A stretch of 64,000 nt of DNA. It comes from Planctomycetaceae bacterium (GTDB lineage Bacteria > Planctomycetota > Planctomycetia > Planctomycetales > Planctomycetaceae). Position numbers and translations under genes: made by a program. The notes under the pieces were generated by a model, which was given only the letters and a program-made list of their open reading frames with translations, was not told where the DNA came from and did no database searches. Shown in pieces: positions 24,754 through 33,223 of this stretch; positions within the stretch are counted from its first letter, which is position 1, and each line of letters begins with the position of its first letter. The stretch lies in the NCBI GenBank assembly GCA_020638955.1, contig JACKHO010000001.1, positions 682,001-746,000 of the forward strand, in the 5' to 3' direction.

Positions 24754-25392
24754 ATGGAATTCATCAAACGTATTTTTGACATTGTCACTGCCTTGTTCCT
24801 GCTGGCACTGGTTTGGCCAGTGCTGGTGACGTGCGCTGTGCTGGTGAAGCTTTCGTCTCCCGGTCCCGTCTTCTATCGAGGCGTACGCACGGGCCGGTTC
24901 GGAAAGCCATTCCGCATTTTCAAGTTCCGCTCGATGCGCACCGACGCCGAACAAACCGGTGGCACGACAACTGGTGAGAATGATCCTCGAATTACTGGCA
25001 TCGGGCACGTGCTGCGGAAATATAAGATCGATGAACTGCCGCAGTTGTTCAACGTGCTGCTGGGTGACATGAGCTTTGTTGGCCCTCGTCCAGAAGTTGC
25101 CGAATATACGGACGCCTACACCGACGAAGAGCGACAAATCCTGGCGGTGCGTCCGGGAATTACCGACCTTGCCTGCCTCGAATTCAGCGACCTGCAGGAA
25201 CATGTCGGCGAGGAAGATCCCGACGAGGCGTATCGCCAGCGCATTCTGCCTCGCAAAAATGCACTGCGGCTGAAGTATGCCCGTGAGCAGTCACTCGCTT
25301 TAGATGTCGAGATTCTCGGAAAGACTGCCGCACTCGTTCTCAGCAAACCATTTCGGAAACGGAAGCCAAATGGAGTACGTAAAGCTGCCTGA
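24754..25392 (+). CDS. undecaprenyl-phosphate sugar phosphotransferase (bacterial sugar transferase)
   Basis: The 212-residue membrane enzyme transfers a sugar-1-phosphate to undecaprenyl phosphate, the first step of a lipid-linked glycan. It has the N-terminal hydrophobic helix (IVTALFLLALVWPVLVTCAVLV), then the family core SPGPVFYRGVRTGRFGKPF, KFRSMRTDAE, KIDELPQLFNVLLGDMSFVGPRP and VRPGITDLACLEFSD. It is the short form (WecP/PglC-like size), lacking the four extra helices of WcaJ. It is flanked by a glycosyltransferase and an aldo/keto reductase; its end overlaps the latter by 23 bp. Confidence 0.93.
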   Translation: MEFIKRIFDIVTALFLLALVWPVLVTCAVLVKLSSPGPVFYRGVRTGRFGKPFRIFKFRSMRTDAEQTGGTTTGENDPRITGIGHVLRKYKIDELPQLFNVLLGDMSFVGPRPEVAEYTDAYTDEERQILAVRPGITDLACLEFSDLQEHVGEEDPDEAYRQRILPRKNALRLKYAREQSLALDVEILGKTAALVLSKPFRKRKPNGVRKAA

Positions 25393-26317
25393 AGTTGCCT
25401 CACCGGTTTCGCGCGTGGGGCTTGGCGGATGTCCACTCGGAGGACACGGCTGGGGTGAGGTGGACGACCGCAACTCCGTTGATGCTGTGCGTCGTGCGGT
25501 CGATGGCGGCGTGAACCTGTTCGACACCGCTGACATTTATGGCCTGGGGCATTCCGAGCAAATTCTCTCCGAGGCTTTGGGATACCGTCGCCACGATTTG
25601 GTCATTGCCTCCAAGTTCGGTGTGCGACGGACGCCTGAGGGAAAGACGCGGTTCGACAATTCGCCCGAGTGGCTGGATGAGGCACTGACTGGCAGCCTGA
25701 AGCGACTGCGACTGGACTGCATTCCGCTCTACTACTTGCACTGGCCAGACGGAACAACACCCATCGAAGCGGCTGTCGAAGCGATGGATGCGCACCGCCA
25801 TGCTGGTCGGATTGGCGCCATCGCCTTATCGAATGTGACTGCCGATGAACTCAACCGGGCCTGTGGCGTCGCGCGCATTAGTGCGGTGCAGGTGCAATAC
25901 AGTCTGGTAGATCGAGAGTCGGCGGAGGCACTGGAAAGTACCGCTCGGCGGCATGGCGTGCCGCTCATTACCTGGGGATCCCTTGCTCAGGGATTACTCA
26001 CCGGGAAGTACGACGAGAATTCCCGGTTTGACGCGAGTGACCGACGCAGTCGCTACGAGAACTTCACCGGTGAGAAGTTTCAGTTGAATCTCAAAACTGT
26101 AGCGCGACTCAAGCAGATCGCTCCGCAGTACCGTCGCAGCCCCGGCCAGGTTGCCATGCGTTGGCTGCTGGATACGCCAACTGTGGGTGCGGTGCTTTTT
26201 GGTGCTAAGCATCCCGGTCAAGTTGAGGAAAACCTCGGTGCGACAGATTGGCATTTGACCGCTGAACATTATTGGCGACTCGACGGAGGTTTCCTGGAGT
26301 CGCGGGCCGCTGCATAG
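25370..26317 (+). CDS. aldo/keto reductase
   Basis: This 315-residue NAD(P)H-dependent oxidoreductase is of TIM-barrel type. The catalytic tetrad is visible: D52 and Y57 in LFDTADIYGLG, K82 in IASKFG and H124 in YYLHWPDG. The start at ATG 25370 (MEYVKLPEV) lies inside the end of the sugar transferase gene; reading further upstream adds residues that do not fit the family. The overlap suggests co-translation with the glycan genes, so it may reduce a sugar or nucleotide-sugar intermediate, but this is inference from position only. Confidence 0.93.
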   Translation: MEYVKLPEVASPVSRVGLGGCPLGGHGWGEVDDRNSVDAVRRAVDGGVNLFDTADIYGLGHSEQILSEALGYRRHDLVIASKFGVRRTPEGKTRFDNSPEWLDEALTGSLKRLRLDCIPLYYLHWPDGTTPIEAAVEAMDAHRHAGRIGAIALSNVTADELNRACGVARISAVQVQYSLVDRESAEALESTARRHGVPLITWGSLAQGLLTGKYDENSRFDASDRRSRYENFTGEKFQLNLKTVARLKQIAPQYRRSPGQVAMRWLLDTPTVGAVLFGAKHPGQVEENLGATDWHLTAEHYWRLDGGFLESRAAA

Positions 26318-26583
26318 TAGAACGGCTGAAAAGTGCCGAATGAGTCACTGCTGAGGGACCGTCTGGCGTCTGGGGTTGATCAGGCAGCGGTTTTGGTTAG
26401 CGTCGTAAGGGGCAGTGATGAATAGGTTTGTGGCGGGTGGGCGTTGGGCTGTTGTCAGAGTCCGCCGTAATTCCCTGTTCTGCGGCGGGGGTTTGTGCCG
26501 ATCAAATCGATTACGCGAACTTTGTGCTCAGGCTCTGCGCTGTGAGGCGATGTCAACGGTTGGACTGCGAAGGGATATAGGAC

Positions 26584-28032
26584 GTGCTTGGGAATCAACG
26601 ACGGGGACGGCACCTGTATGTTGCTTCAGCTGCAGTTGCGGTTGCGGGCACAGCGACACTGTTCCTGATTTTGGCGGATTCTCGACTGCACGACACTGAT
26701 TCGCACGATTACGCATCGAACTCCCGGCAATCTACAGCGGCGGCTGATCTTCCGGTTCCCAATCGGTTTGTACCGGTGAATCCACGGCCATTGACGGGGC
26801 TGGATTCGGGTGACGGTGTCGTTGTCCGGGCAAGCTATGAAGAACTCGTCCAGGCGGACGGAGCTTCAATGACTCCTGTGATCCATCAGGCCTCTGAGGA
26901 AGAAGAAGCATCCGAGTCATGGCCATCTGAGCCTGCGGTGGATCGTCTGTTGATGGCCTGGCCGCGCGTCAGTCGTCCGCAGCAAATTGGTGATGTTCCG
27001 GTTTTGCCCCCGGCGAATTCTCTTTTGACACGCACCGCAGCAGTTCCGTCCCCAATCGACGGGCCCCCTTCGCTGCCACAACGAGGCGAGTTGGGTTCCG
27101 CTGCGGGAATGCCAGCGATGGAATCGGACGCCTCTGCGTATGATGGAAACAGTCCGGCCGATGCGGATCAGTATTCCATTCAAATCCTCAATGCTAAGAG
27201 CCAATCGGTGCTGGTATTTGAGGGGAGTACATTTCCTGCTGCTGGAAGCACGAAGGCCGCCGCACATCGGGAGCGAGAGGGAGTTATTTTGTCAGTGACA
27301 CCGCATGTCGGACAGGATGGTCTGGTGACCATTGATGCTGCGGCTGAGAAATGTCAAATCACGACCGATTCTGGGGTAAGCATTATTGCTTTCTCAGACG
27401 TGGCTGGCGGCAACCGTATTCCTGCTTTGGGCGGGAATGAGACCTCCTCGAAGGCAGTTTTTAAGGCGCAGAGCGGCGAAACCATTTTCCTTGGAAGTGT
27501 GATCGCTGATGATGGGGGCGCGAATCAAGACGCCATTCCTTTCATGTTCTTTTCGCCGCTTGCGGTCGAAGAGCCAAGCAACGTACCAGAAACACAGCCG
27601 AACATCGAGCAGGCAAGCACTCTGTTTGAGGCGGAACTTACGCTGCCCGAATTTCCTACAGTCGCTCCACAATTTGGAACTGATGGGCTTAGCGGGGTTG
27701 GTGCCATCGTGCCCTCGGTTGAAGCCACTGTTGCTGATATCCGAGAAGCAGGTATCGACACGGAGTTTTCCTCCAGCTTGTCACTTGACGTTCAGCCCGT
27801 CGCATCAAGTCCGAAATTCTTTCCCGATTTGGATGTGGCGACATTTAATGATTCTCAAGATCAGCCAGCCCCCGTCGAAACTCTGTCAGCGAAGACAGCA
27901 GAACGGGAGCAGCGTGGAATCATCCCTGCCAGTTGGCGGCGTTTCCCGTGGGTCATCACAAGCCGTCCCAGTTCAATTCCTGCGGTGGAAACAACGCAGG
28001 CAACTGCACCGCGTACTCGTCCGTCACGTTAA
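26584..28032 (+). CDS. exported protein with secretin-like beta segment
   Basis: The 482-residue protein starts at GTG with an N-terminal hydrophobic helix (VASAAVAVAGTATLFLILA) and is otherwise low-complexity and proline/serine-rich. The only structured-looking part, about residues 225-315, resembles the beta-domain of type II/IV secretins: REREGVILSVTPHVGQDGLVTIDA, then SSKAVFKAQSGETIFLGSVIADDG, where secretins have a T-L-x-V-T-P and a GETxxxGGL-like motif. The usual N0/N1 domains and long C-terminal barrel are absent, so it is unlikely to be a complete secretin. Function is unknown. A similar secretin-like segment is found in the protein at 59343-60017. The 266-bp gap upstream holds nothing recognisable. 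Confidence 0.6.
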   Translation: MLGNQRRGRHLYVASAAVAVAGTATLFLILADSRLHDTDSHDYASNSRQSTAAADLPVPNRFVPVNPRPLTGLDSGDGVVVRASYEELVQADGASMTPVIHQASEEEEASESWPSEPAVDRLLMAWPRVSRPQQIGDVPVLPPANSLLTRTAAVPSPIDGPPSLPQRGELGSAAGMPAMESDASAYDGNSPADADQYSIQILNAKSQSVLVFEGSTFPAAGSTKAAAHREREGVILSVTPHVGQDGLVTIDAAAEKCQITTDSGVSIIAFSDVAGGNRIPALGGNETSSKAVFKAQSGETIFLGSVIADDGGANQDAIPFMFFSPLAVEEPSNVPETQPNIEQASTLFEAELTLPEFPTVAPQFGTDGLSGVGAIVPSVEATVADIREAGIDTEFSSSLSLDVQPVASSPKFFPDLDVATFNDSQDQPAPVETLSAKTAEREQRGIIPASWRRFPWVITSRPSSIPAVETTQATAPRTRPSR

Positions 28033-28096
28033 CTTGAACGGAATTCGCTGTCGCAAGTTTTGGTAAGGGGGACAGTCCTCCGTATTACGCACAGAG

Positions 28097-30325
28097 CTAC
28101 AGGCGGAAGTGGAAAGTCTGGCGGAACCAGCGCCACACCCAGTCGAATACGGTTCGCTTCTGTACAACGAAACGCACACGACCGCGCATGCCCGTCGTGA
28201 GGCTGGGCGGCTGTTCCTCGAATTCAATGGTTCCCTGGAAGACGGGTGATGTCAGCTTCTCGCGCCCCTGACTGTCTGAGACTGTTGGCAGCGGTCCACC
28301 ATATTTGTTTGACAAGGCGGGCGGTGCGAATTCCAGATAACGGTCGGCGAATGTCGTAATTTTCCCATCAAATACCTGGTCGGGGTACAGGTCGAGCTTC
28401 ACCCGCACCGTATCGCCAATTTTCAAATCACCCCGGTCTCCCTGATTCACGAGCAGGACCGCATGGAACTCATCGCCGGGAGCGATACTTGCAATGTGTG
28501 TTCGCGGCTCGAGAAATGCTTTTTCGTTCTTGGGGGCCAGCGGTGTATCGGTCCATGAAGCGAGTTGCTCACGGCTTCGCTCGCGTTTGGGAGCAGGAAT
28601 GCGCGGCGGCGAAATCACTTTGCCGGCAATGGGGGCGACAACGCTCGTCTGGCTGATTTGCAACTTCAACTCTGTGATTTGATCGCGGATGGCGTCGAGG
28701 TGTTCGGTGGCGAGTCGCTGTCCGTCTCGATCTCCGGTTGCCTCGTACGATTCCATTTCCTTCTGCTGGAGTTTCTCCTGCAGGTTGAGTTGTTCGAGCC
28801 GATCGTCGAGGTCAGGATTTTTTAGAACCAGCAGTGGCGCACCAGCCTCGATGGTCTTGTCCGGTTGCGTTTTGATTTCTTCGACAAACCCAGGAATCCG
28901 CGTGTAAACGTGCTCGATGCCCACGGGCTCCACGTAGCAGGCCGCTTCTTCATACCAGGGGACTGGAATGAACAGGATACCGGCAATGAGTAGGCACACC
29001 ACAGCGGCCGAGACAGTGAGTTTGACCTTACTCATGGGATCTTCACGAGGTGTCGAAAGGAGTTTGTACAGGTTCCAGCCGGACCCAACGATAATGGCCG
29101 ACACGGAACCGACCGCCAGCATGATACCAACGCTCTGCAGGCGGTAAGGTTTGAGCACTGTATACAGAAAGACTGTAATTCCAAACAGCACTACCCAGCG
29201 ATACACCGAAGAGGCAATGGCGAACAGCACAAACCAGGCACGGCCCGTGGTCGGCATAAACGGATCGTTCGGGACGTCAATTCCCAGGCACCACCAGGCG
29301 AACCACTGCTGAAGTTGCTTTTCGGCCTTCGGCCGCATGTTGGGAATTTCGAGGAAGTCGGCCAGCATGTAGTAGCCGTCATACCGCAACAGCGGGTTGG
29401 CATTGAAAATGACTGTGGTCACGGTCGATACGAAAAACACGTTCAGGCAGAGGTGATTTAGCATGCCATCGCGCGTGGCGTACCAAATGAAAATCGCCAC
29501 GGCGGCGAGGATGATTTCCACGTACATGCCCGCCGCACCAATCATGATGCGCTTCCATTTGCTCTTCATCATCCAGGAGTCGGTGACGTCGCAATAGAGT
29601 GTGGGGCTGAAGACCAACAGCATCACACCCATCGAGTGACATTCGCCGCCGTACTTCTTGCACGAGAGTCCGTGGCCAAATTCATGGAGTACCTTTGCGG
29701 CGGCCATTGTCAGCCAGAGGTACATCAGGTTGGGCCAGGCGAAAAACTGTTGGAACTCGGGGAGTTTCTGCCGGACTTCGTCGAACCGAATGGCGAGAAA
29801 CACCCAGGAGGACATCACAAACAGCATGGCAACGACAATGGCCGGCACCGAAAAGACCCAGCCCATGTAGGGATTAAGCCACGTTAGTGTTTTGTCTGGA
29901 TCCCATCCAGGGAGCCGAATGTAGAGGGGATTCATTGCGGTCTGGCGGAAGTCGTTCCAGAATTTCTCCCGCTTCTTTTCGACCATCGACTCACCTTGCC
30001 CCAGGCGGTCACTAATCAGCAGCCCTTTTTCGTGCAGGTCGGTGACGAGGATTTGTACGTCCGCCGGAGTGACGTGCGCGGTCGGAAAGTCGATTTGAAG
30101 GTCGTCCCGAATTTGCTGCAAACTTCGGTTTCCGTCCAGCAGTTGGAGCACGGCATACTGCTCGGGCTGGAGTCGGAAGTATTTCAGGCCCACAGGGTCT
30201 TTGATGACCGGAAACGGGATGTCGCCGTAGGAAATCATCTCCACGACCAAATCCTGACGCATTTTCAGCGGTACAGGCCGCTGTGTCGTCGGCATGAGAG
30301 CCGCTTGAGAGGATTGGTGCAACAT
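28097..30325 (-). CDS. PqqD-like / M50 zinc metallopeptidase / HlyD-type fusion protein
   Basis: The 742-residue membrane protein combines three parts. An N-terminal PqqD-like winged helix spans about residues 22-108 (YFRLQPEQYAVLQLLDG, LHEKGLLIS). A site-2-protease type M50 domain has HEFGH (214-218, zinc ligands H214 and H218, catalytic E215) and a third-ligand motif NPLLRYDGYY (310-319), with several membrane helices to about 475. The C-terminal part is a membrane-fusion-type hairpin with a coiled coil (LDDRLEQLNLQEKLQQKEMESYEA) and lipoyl-like segments (TSVVAPIAGKVISPP, IASIAPGDEFHAVLLV). Family members are linked to peptide processing and efflux. No ABC exporter or peptide gene is next to it. 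Confidence 0.85.
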   Translation of the reverse strand: MLHQSSQAALMPTTQRPVPLKMRQDLVVEMISYGDIPFPVIKDPVGLKYFRLQPEQYAVLQLLDGNRSLQQIRDDLQIDFPTAHVTPADVQILVTDLHEKGLLISDRLGQGESMVEKKREKFWNDFRQTAMNPLYIRLPGWDPDKTLTWLNPYMGWVFSVPAIVVAMLFVMSSWVFLAIRFDEVRQKLPEFQQFFAWPNLMYLWLTMAAAKVLHEFGHGLSCKKYGGECHSMGVMLLVFSPTLYCDVTDSWMMKSKWKRIMIGAAGMYVEIILAAVAIFIWYATRDGMLNHLCLNVFFVSTVTTVIFNANPLLRYDGYYMLADFLEIPNMRPKAEKQLQQWFAWWCLGIDVPNDPFMPTTGRAWFVLFAIASSVYRWVVLFGITVFLYTVLKPYRLQSVGIMLAVGSVSAIIVGSGWNLYKLLSTPREDPMSKVKLTVSAAVVCLLIAGILFIPVPWYEEAACYVEPVGIEHVYTRIPGFVEEIKTQPDKTIEAGAPLLVLKNPDLDDRLEQLNLQEKLQQKEMESYEATGDRDGQRLATEHLDAIRDQITELKLQISQTSVVAPIAGKVISPPRIPAPKRERSREQLASWTDTPLAPKNEKAFLEPRTHIASIAPGDEFHAVLLVNQGDRGDLKIGDTVRVKLDLYPDQVFDGKITTFADRYLEFAPPALSNKYGGPLPTVSDSQGREKLTSPVFQGTIEFEEQPPSLTTGMRGRVRFVVQKRTVFDWVWRWFRQTFHFRL

Positions 30326-30513
30326 TGAATGATTTCTACGTGCTTATGTTCGGAATAACTCGCATCGGGCACATGACGGAGCATTCCGCACCATCCGGCA
30401 AATCAATACATGGGCTACAGAGGGACGAGTTTTCGCAGATTCTCACGCCTGACGTCGATTCAGGCAAGACGTCTCTGGATTTGACGTAGGTTTTTGGCAA
30501 CGGGAGAAGCACT

Positions 30514-31440
30514 ATGTTTGTTGTCACTGTCGCCAAAGATCACCATTCGATTATTGAACAGGCGCTTTCGCCAATGTCAGCTTTTGGGTGGCAATGGGCA
30601 AATTTTGCCTGTTCAAATGACGCGCAAGCCTCTATTAATATGTTACCTGTCGATGTGATTGTTCTTGAATCCACGTTCTGTGGTGAACAATTCATTCGGT
30701 CAATTCGACTAAGTCATCCCACAATCCCGGTCATTTCAGTGGTTGACGATCCCTTCATGGAGACGTTTTATCAACTGAGGGCGTTTGAACGTCATTCGAC
30801 GTTGTCGCTTTCTGAAGTTGAGTCGCGATTGCCTGCGCTCATTGAGCAGGTTGCCAAGGAAGGTCTCAGCGGAGAAACATTCATGATGTGCTCAGCATCC
30901 AATCGACGCTTCTCCTTCGAGCTTGATAACGACAAGTCGAAGATCAGCAAAATTGTGGAGTTGCTGCTCGATGCGTGTGAGTCTCAAGAAATCTGCAACG
31001 CCGCCAGTCGCTTCCGTTTAGCCGTCGCTTTGGAAGAAGCCTTAGTTAACGCCATTGTCCACGGCAACCTGGAAGTCAGCTCAAAGCTCCGCGAACTCGG
31101 TGATGACTCTTACGAAAAGCTCATCGCCGAACGACAGGCGCAGCCTGAGTATTCTCGTCGCCGCGTGCATTTGTGCTGCCAACTGGCGGCTGGCGAAGTG
31201 ACATTCACCATTCGTGATCAGGGAAAAGGTTTCGACGTCAGCAGCCTGCCCGATCCAACCGATCCTGAAGCGCTGGAACGCCCCTGTGGTCGTGGTCTGC
31301 TCCTCATGCGTTCTTTTATGAACGAAGTCAGCTACAACGACGTCGGCAATGAGGTTTGCATGGTGTACCGTGTTGAACCTGCAGAACCGAAGGTCGAAAC
31401 GGCCCGAAACGGTAACTCGAAAGTGACCGTTTCTTCGTAG
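30514..31440 (+). CDS. receiver-like domain fused to an RsbW-type histidine kinase-like ATPase
   Basis: The 308-residue cytosolic protein has an N-terminal part (about 1-120) that looks like a degenerate receiver domain (VDVIVLESTFCGEQFIRSIR, HPTIPVISVVDDPF), with no clear phospho-acceptor pair. From about 130 it is an anti-sigma/HATPase_c_2-type domain: RLAVALEEALVNAIVHGNLE (N box), IRDQGKGFDVSSLPDP (G1 box) and CGRGLLLMRSFMNEVSY (G2 region). Such proteins bind anti-anti-sigma partners or phosphorylate them. A good ribosome-binding site (GGGAG) lies before ATG 30514. It is divergent from the M50 fusion gene. No sigma or antagonist gene is adjacent. Confidence 0.82.
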   Translation: MFVVTVAKDHHSIIEQALSPMSAFGWQWANFACSNDAQASINMLPVDVIVLESTFCGEQFIRSIRLSHPTIPVISVVDDPFMETFYQLRAFERHSTLSLSEVESRLPALIEQVAKEGLSGETFMMCSASNRRFSFELDNDKSKISKIVELLLDACESQEICNAASRFRLAVALEEALVNAIVHGNLEVSSKLRELGDDSYEKLIAERQAQPEYSRRRVHLCCQLAAGEVTFTIRDQGKGFDVSSLPDPTDPEALERPCGRGLLLMRSFMNEVSYNDVGNEVCMVYRVEPAEPKVETARNGNSKVTVSS

Positions 31441-31454
31441 TGATGCAGTGGCCG

Positions 31455-32288
31455 TTAGATGGGCCAGTCACCGCTGAACACTTCCGTAGCGGGACCCGTC
31501 ATATAGACCGGACCATTCTCCGGCCATTCAAGCGTCAGGTCGCCCCCTGGTAAGTGACAGAGCACTTTGCGGTCGAGCAACCCGTTCAGGATGCCAGCGA
31601 CAGCCGAGGCACACGCGCCGGTTCCGCAGGCCTGGGTTTCTCCGCTTCCCCGCTCCCAGACGCGCATGTCCATTTCGGTTCGTGAAATGATCCGAATGAA
31701 CTCGGCATTCACCCGACGCGGAAACGCGGGATGCACTTCAATTTGCTTTCCGATAACGAGAACAAGTTCATCGGTGATTTCGTGGACAAACGTCACGCAG
31801 TGGGGATTCCCCATCGAAACGCAGGTGACGTGGAACTCGCGCCCGGCAACCTGCAATGGCACGTTGACCACAGGGCTTCCGGGGAGCGTCGTAGGGATTT
31901 GCTCGGCCTCTAGAATGGGCTCGCCCATATTGACACGAACCTGCTCGACCTTTCCGTTTTCGGGAAAGACCTGCAACCGCAGCACGCCGCGACCGGTTTC
32001 GATGTCGAGTTCATCTTTGACCGCAATTCCGTGGTCGTAAACGTACTTTGCGACACAACGAACGCCGTTGCCGCACATCTCCGATTCGCTGCCATCGGCG
32101 TTGAACATCCGCATGCGGGCGTCAGCGACTTCGGAAGGGCAAATGAGAATCATGCCGTCTCCACCCACGCCGCGGTGACGGTCGCTGATGTCACGAGCCA
32201 GTTGGGCCACGTCGCCGGAGAGCCTCTCTTCGAAACAGTTGACGTACACGTAGTCGTTCCCGGCCCCGTGCATTTTGGTGAATCGCAT
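31455..32288 (-). CDS. dapF: diaminopimelate epimerase
   Basis: It converts LL- to meso-diaminopimelate in lysine and peptidoglycan precursor synthesis. The start at ATG 32288 gives MRFTKMHGAGNDYVYVNC, the standard N-terminus, and 277 residues. The two catalytic cysteines are C72 (MCGNGVRC) and C221 (QACGTGACAS), each in its conserved motif. A longer reading to 32393 is not supported. It converges with the ATPase gene (14-bp gap). Confidence 0.97.
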   Translation of the reverse strand: MRFTKMHGAGNDYVYVNCFEERLSGDVAQLARDISDRHRGVGGDGMILICPSEVADARMRMFNADGSESEMCGNGVRCVAKYVYDHGIAVKDELDIETGRGVLRLQVFPENGKVEQVRVNMGEPILEAEQIPTTLPGSPVVNVPLQVAGREFHVTCVSMGNPHCVTFVHEITDELVLVIGKQIEVHPAFPRRVNAEFIRIISRTEMDMRVWERGSGETQACGTGACASAVAGILNGLLDRKVLCHLPGGDLTLEWPENGPVYMTGPATEVFSGDWPI

Positions 32289-32550
32289 GTTGTTATGGCT
32301 CCTGAGGAACGAGTCGACCTGGCGTGCAGGACGTCTAAAGTGTGCTCGTGATGAGTAGTGGCAGGTGAAGGGAACAATACGGATTCCGGACACACAGTGC
32401 CAGTAATTGGTTCGAATTCGTAAGGCCTTCGGGAAGGCTGGTTCGAAGTGAATTCTGCGCGGAGGATGACTATTACGCTTGTAGGAAATGGCCTACACTT
32501 GCACCCTAGGCGTTGGTCTCATGGCGGGTTCGATACAGAAAGAAACTAAA

Positions 32551-33159
32551 GTGCAGAAGTTCTTGGTGATCATCATTTTGGCCGCTGTTGTATCCGGTTG
32601 TCGTGAAGATGTTGCGACTCCAGCAGGACCCGGTACAGGGCCGACTACAGCCGACGCTGGGGGCGATTCGACTGTCGAAAGTCCTGGCGTCACTGAAAGC
32701 GGTTCGGGGTCGGCGACAGGTGGTGGGTTGCAAGCGGCTCAAGGAAATGGATTCACGATGCAGGTGCCAGCCGCCTGGAGGGTTACGCCTGGGTCAGGTG
32801 GAGGCGTTGGGGTGTCGAGTCCATTTGATTTACAGAAGCAGACTCCGCCGCTCATCATTAGCGCCGCGTTCATTCCCGTAATGGCCCCGCTGGATGCTGG
32901 GCAACTCACCGATTCGATGCTAAGCACGGAAAAGCAACGGGCGAAGGTGCTGGAAGAGAAAACGGTGATCGTAGGGGGCCGGTTGGCAACTCGACTCCTC
33001 GTCGAGAAAGAGTCAGGCGATAAGACCGTTCATCATTTGCGTTTGTTTTCTCCCAATGGGGAGAAGCTGTTCGTATTCCAAATTAATGCCCAGCCAGAAA
33101 CCCTAGAGTCCTTTATGCCCGAGGTCGAAGCAATCATTGAGTCCATCAAGTTCGAGTAG
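32551..33159 (+). CDS. lipoprotein of unknown function
   Basis: With a GTG start at 32551 the product has a textbook lipoprotein signal: MQKFLVIIILAAVVSGC, lipobox VSGC with the lipidated cysteine at residue 17. A purine-rich AGAAAGAAA stretch precedes the GTG. In-frame ATGs at 32521 and 32488 would only lengthen the n-region. After a low-complexity Gly/Thr/Ser/Pro linker (about 20-70), the compact domain begins with GNGFTMQVPAAWRVTPG, recalling PsbP/DcrB-like folds that start with a F-x-x-x-x-P-x-x-W motif. Role is unknown; location would be the membrane periphery. Confidence 0.75.
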   Translation: MQKFLVIIILAAVVSGCREDVATPAGPGTGPTTADAGGDSTVESPGVTESGSGSATGGGLQAAQGNGFTMQVPAAWRVTPGSGGGVGVSSPFDLQKQTPPLIISAAFIPVMAPLDAGQLTDSMLSTEKQRAKVLEEKTVIVGGRLATRLLVEKESGDKTVHHLRLFSPNGEKLFVFQINAQPETLESFMPEVEAIIESIKFE

Positions 33160-33223
33160 AATTCCAATTCTTTCAGCGATGGATTGCGTGATCCACTGCC
33201 AGCAAAGCCGGAGCTGAACCGCA

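Noticed and set aside
26415..26699. Small open frame before the secretin-like exported protein
   Set aside because: It overlaps the real gene in another frame and its sequence is Arg/Cys-rich without structure.
32289..32393. Longer dapF start
   Set aside because: The added 35 residues do not match the family, while MRFTKMHGAGNDY is the standard N-terminus.
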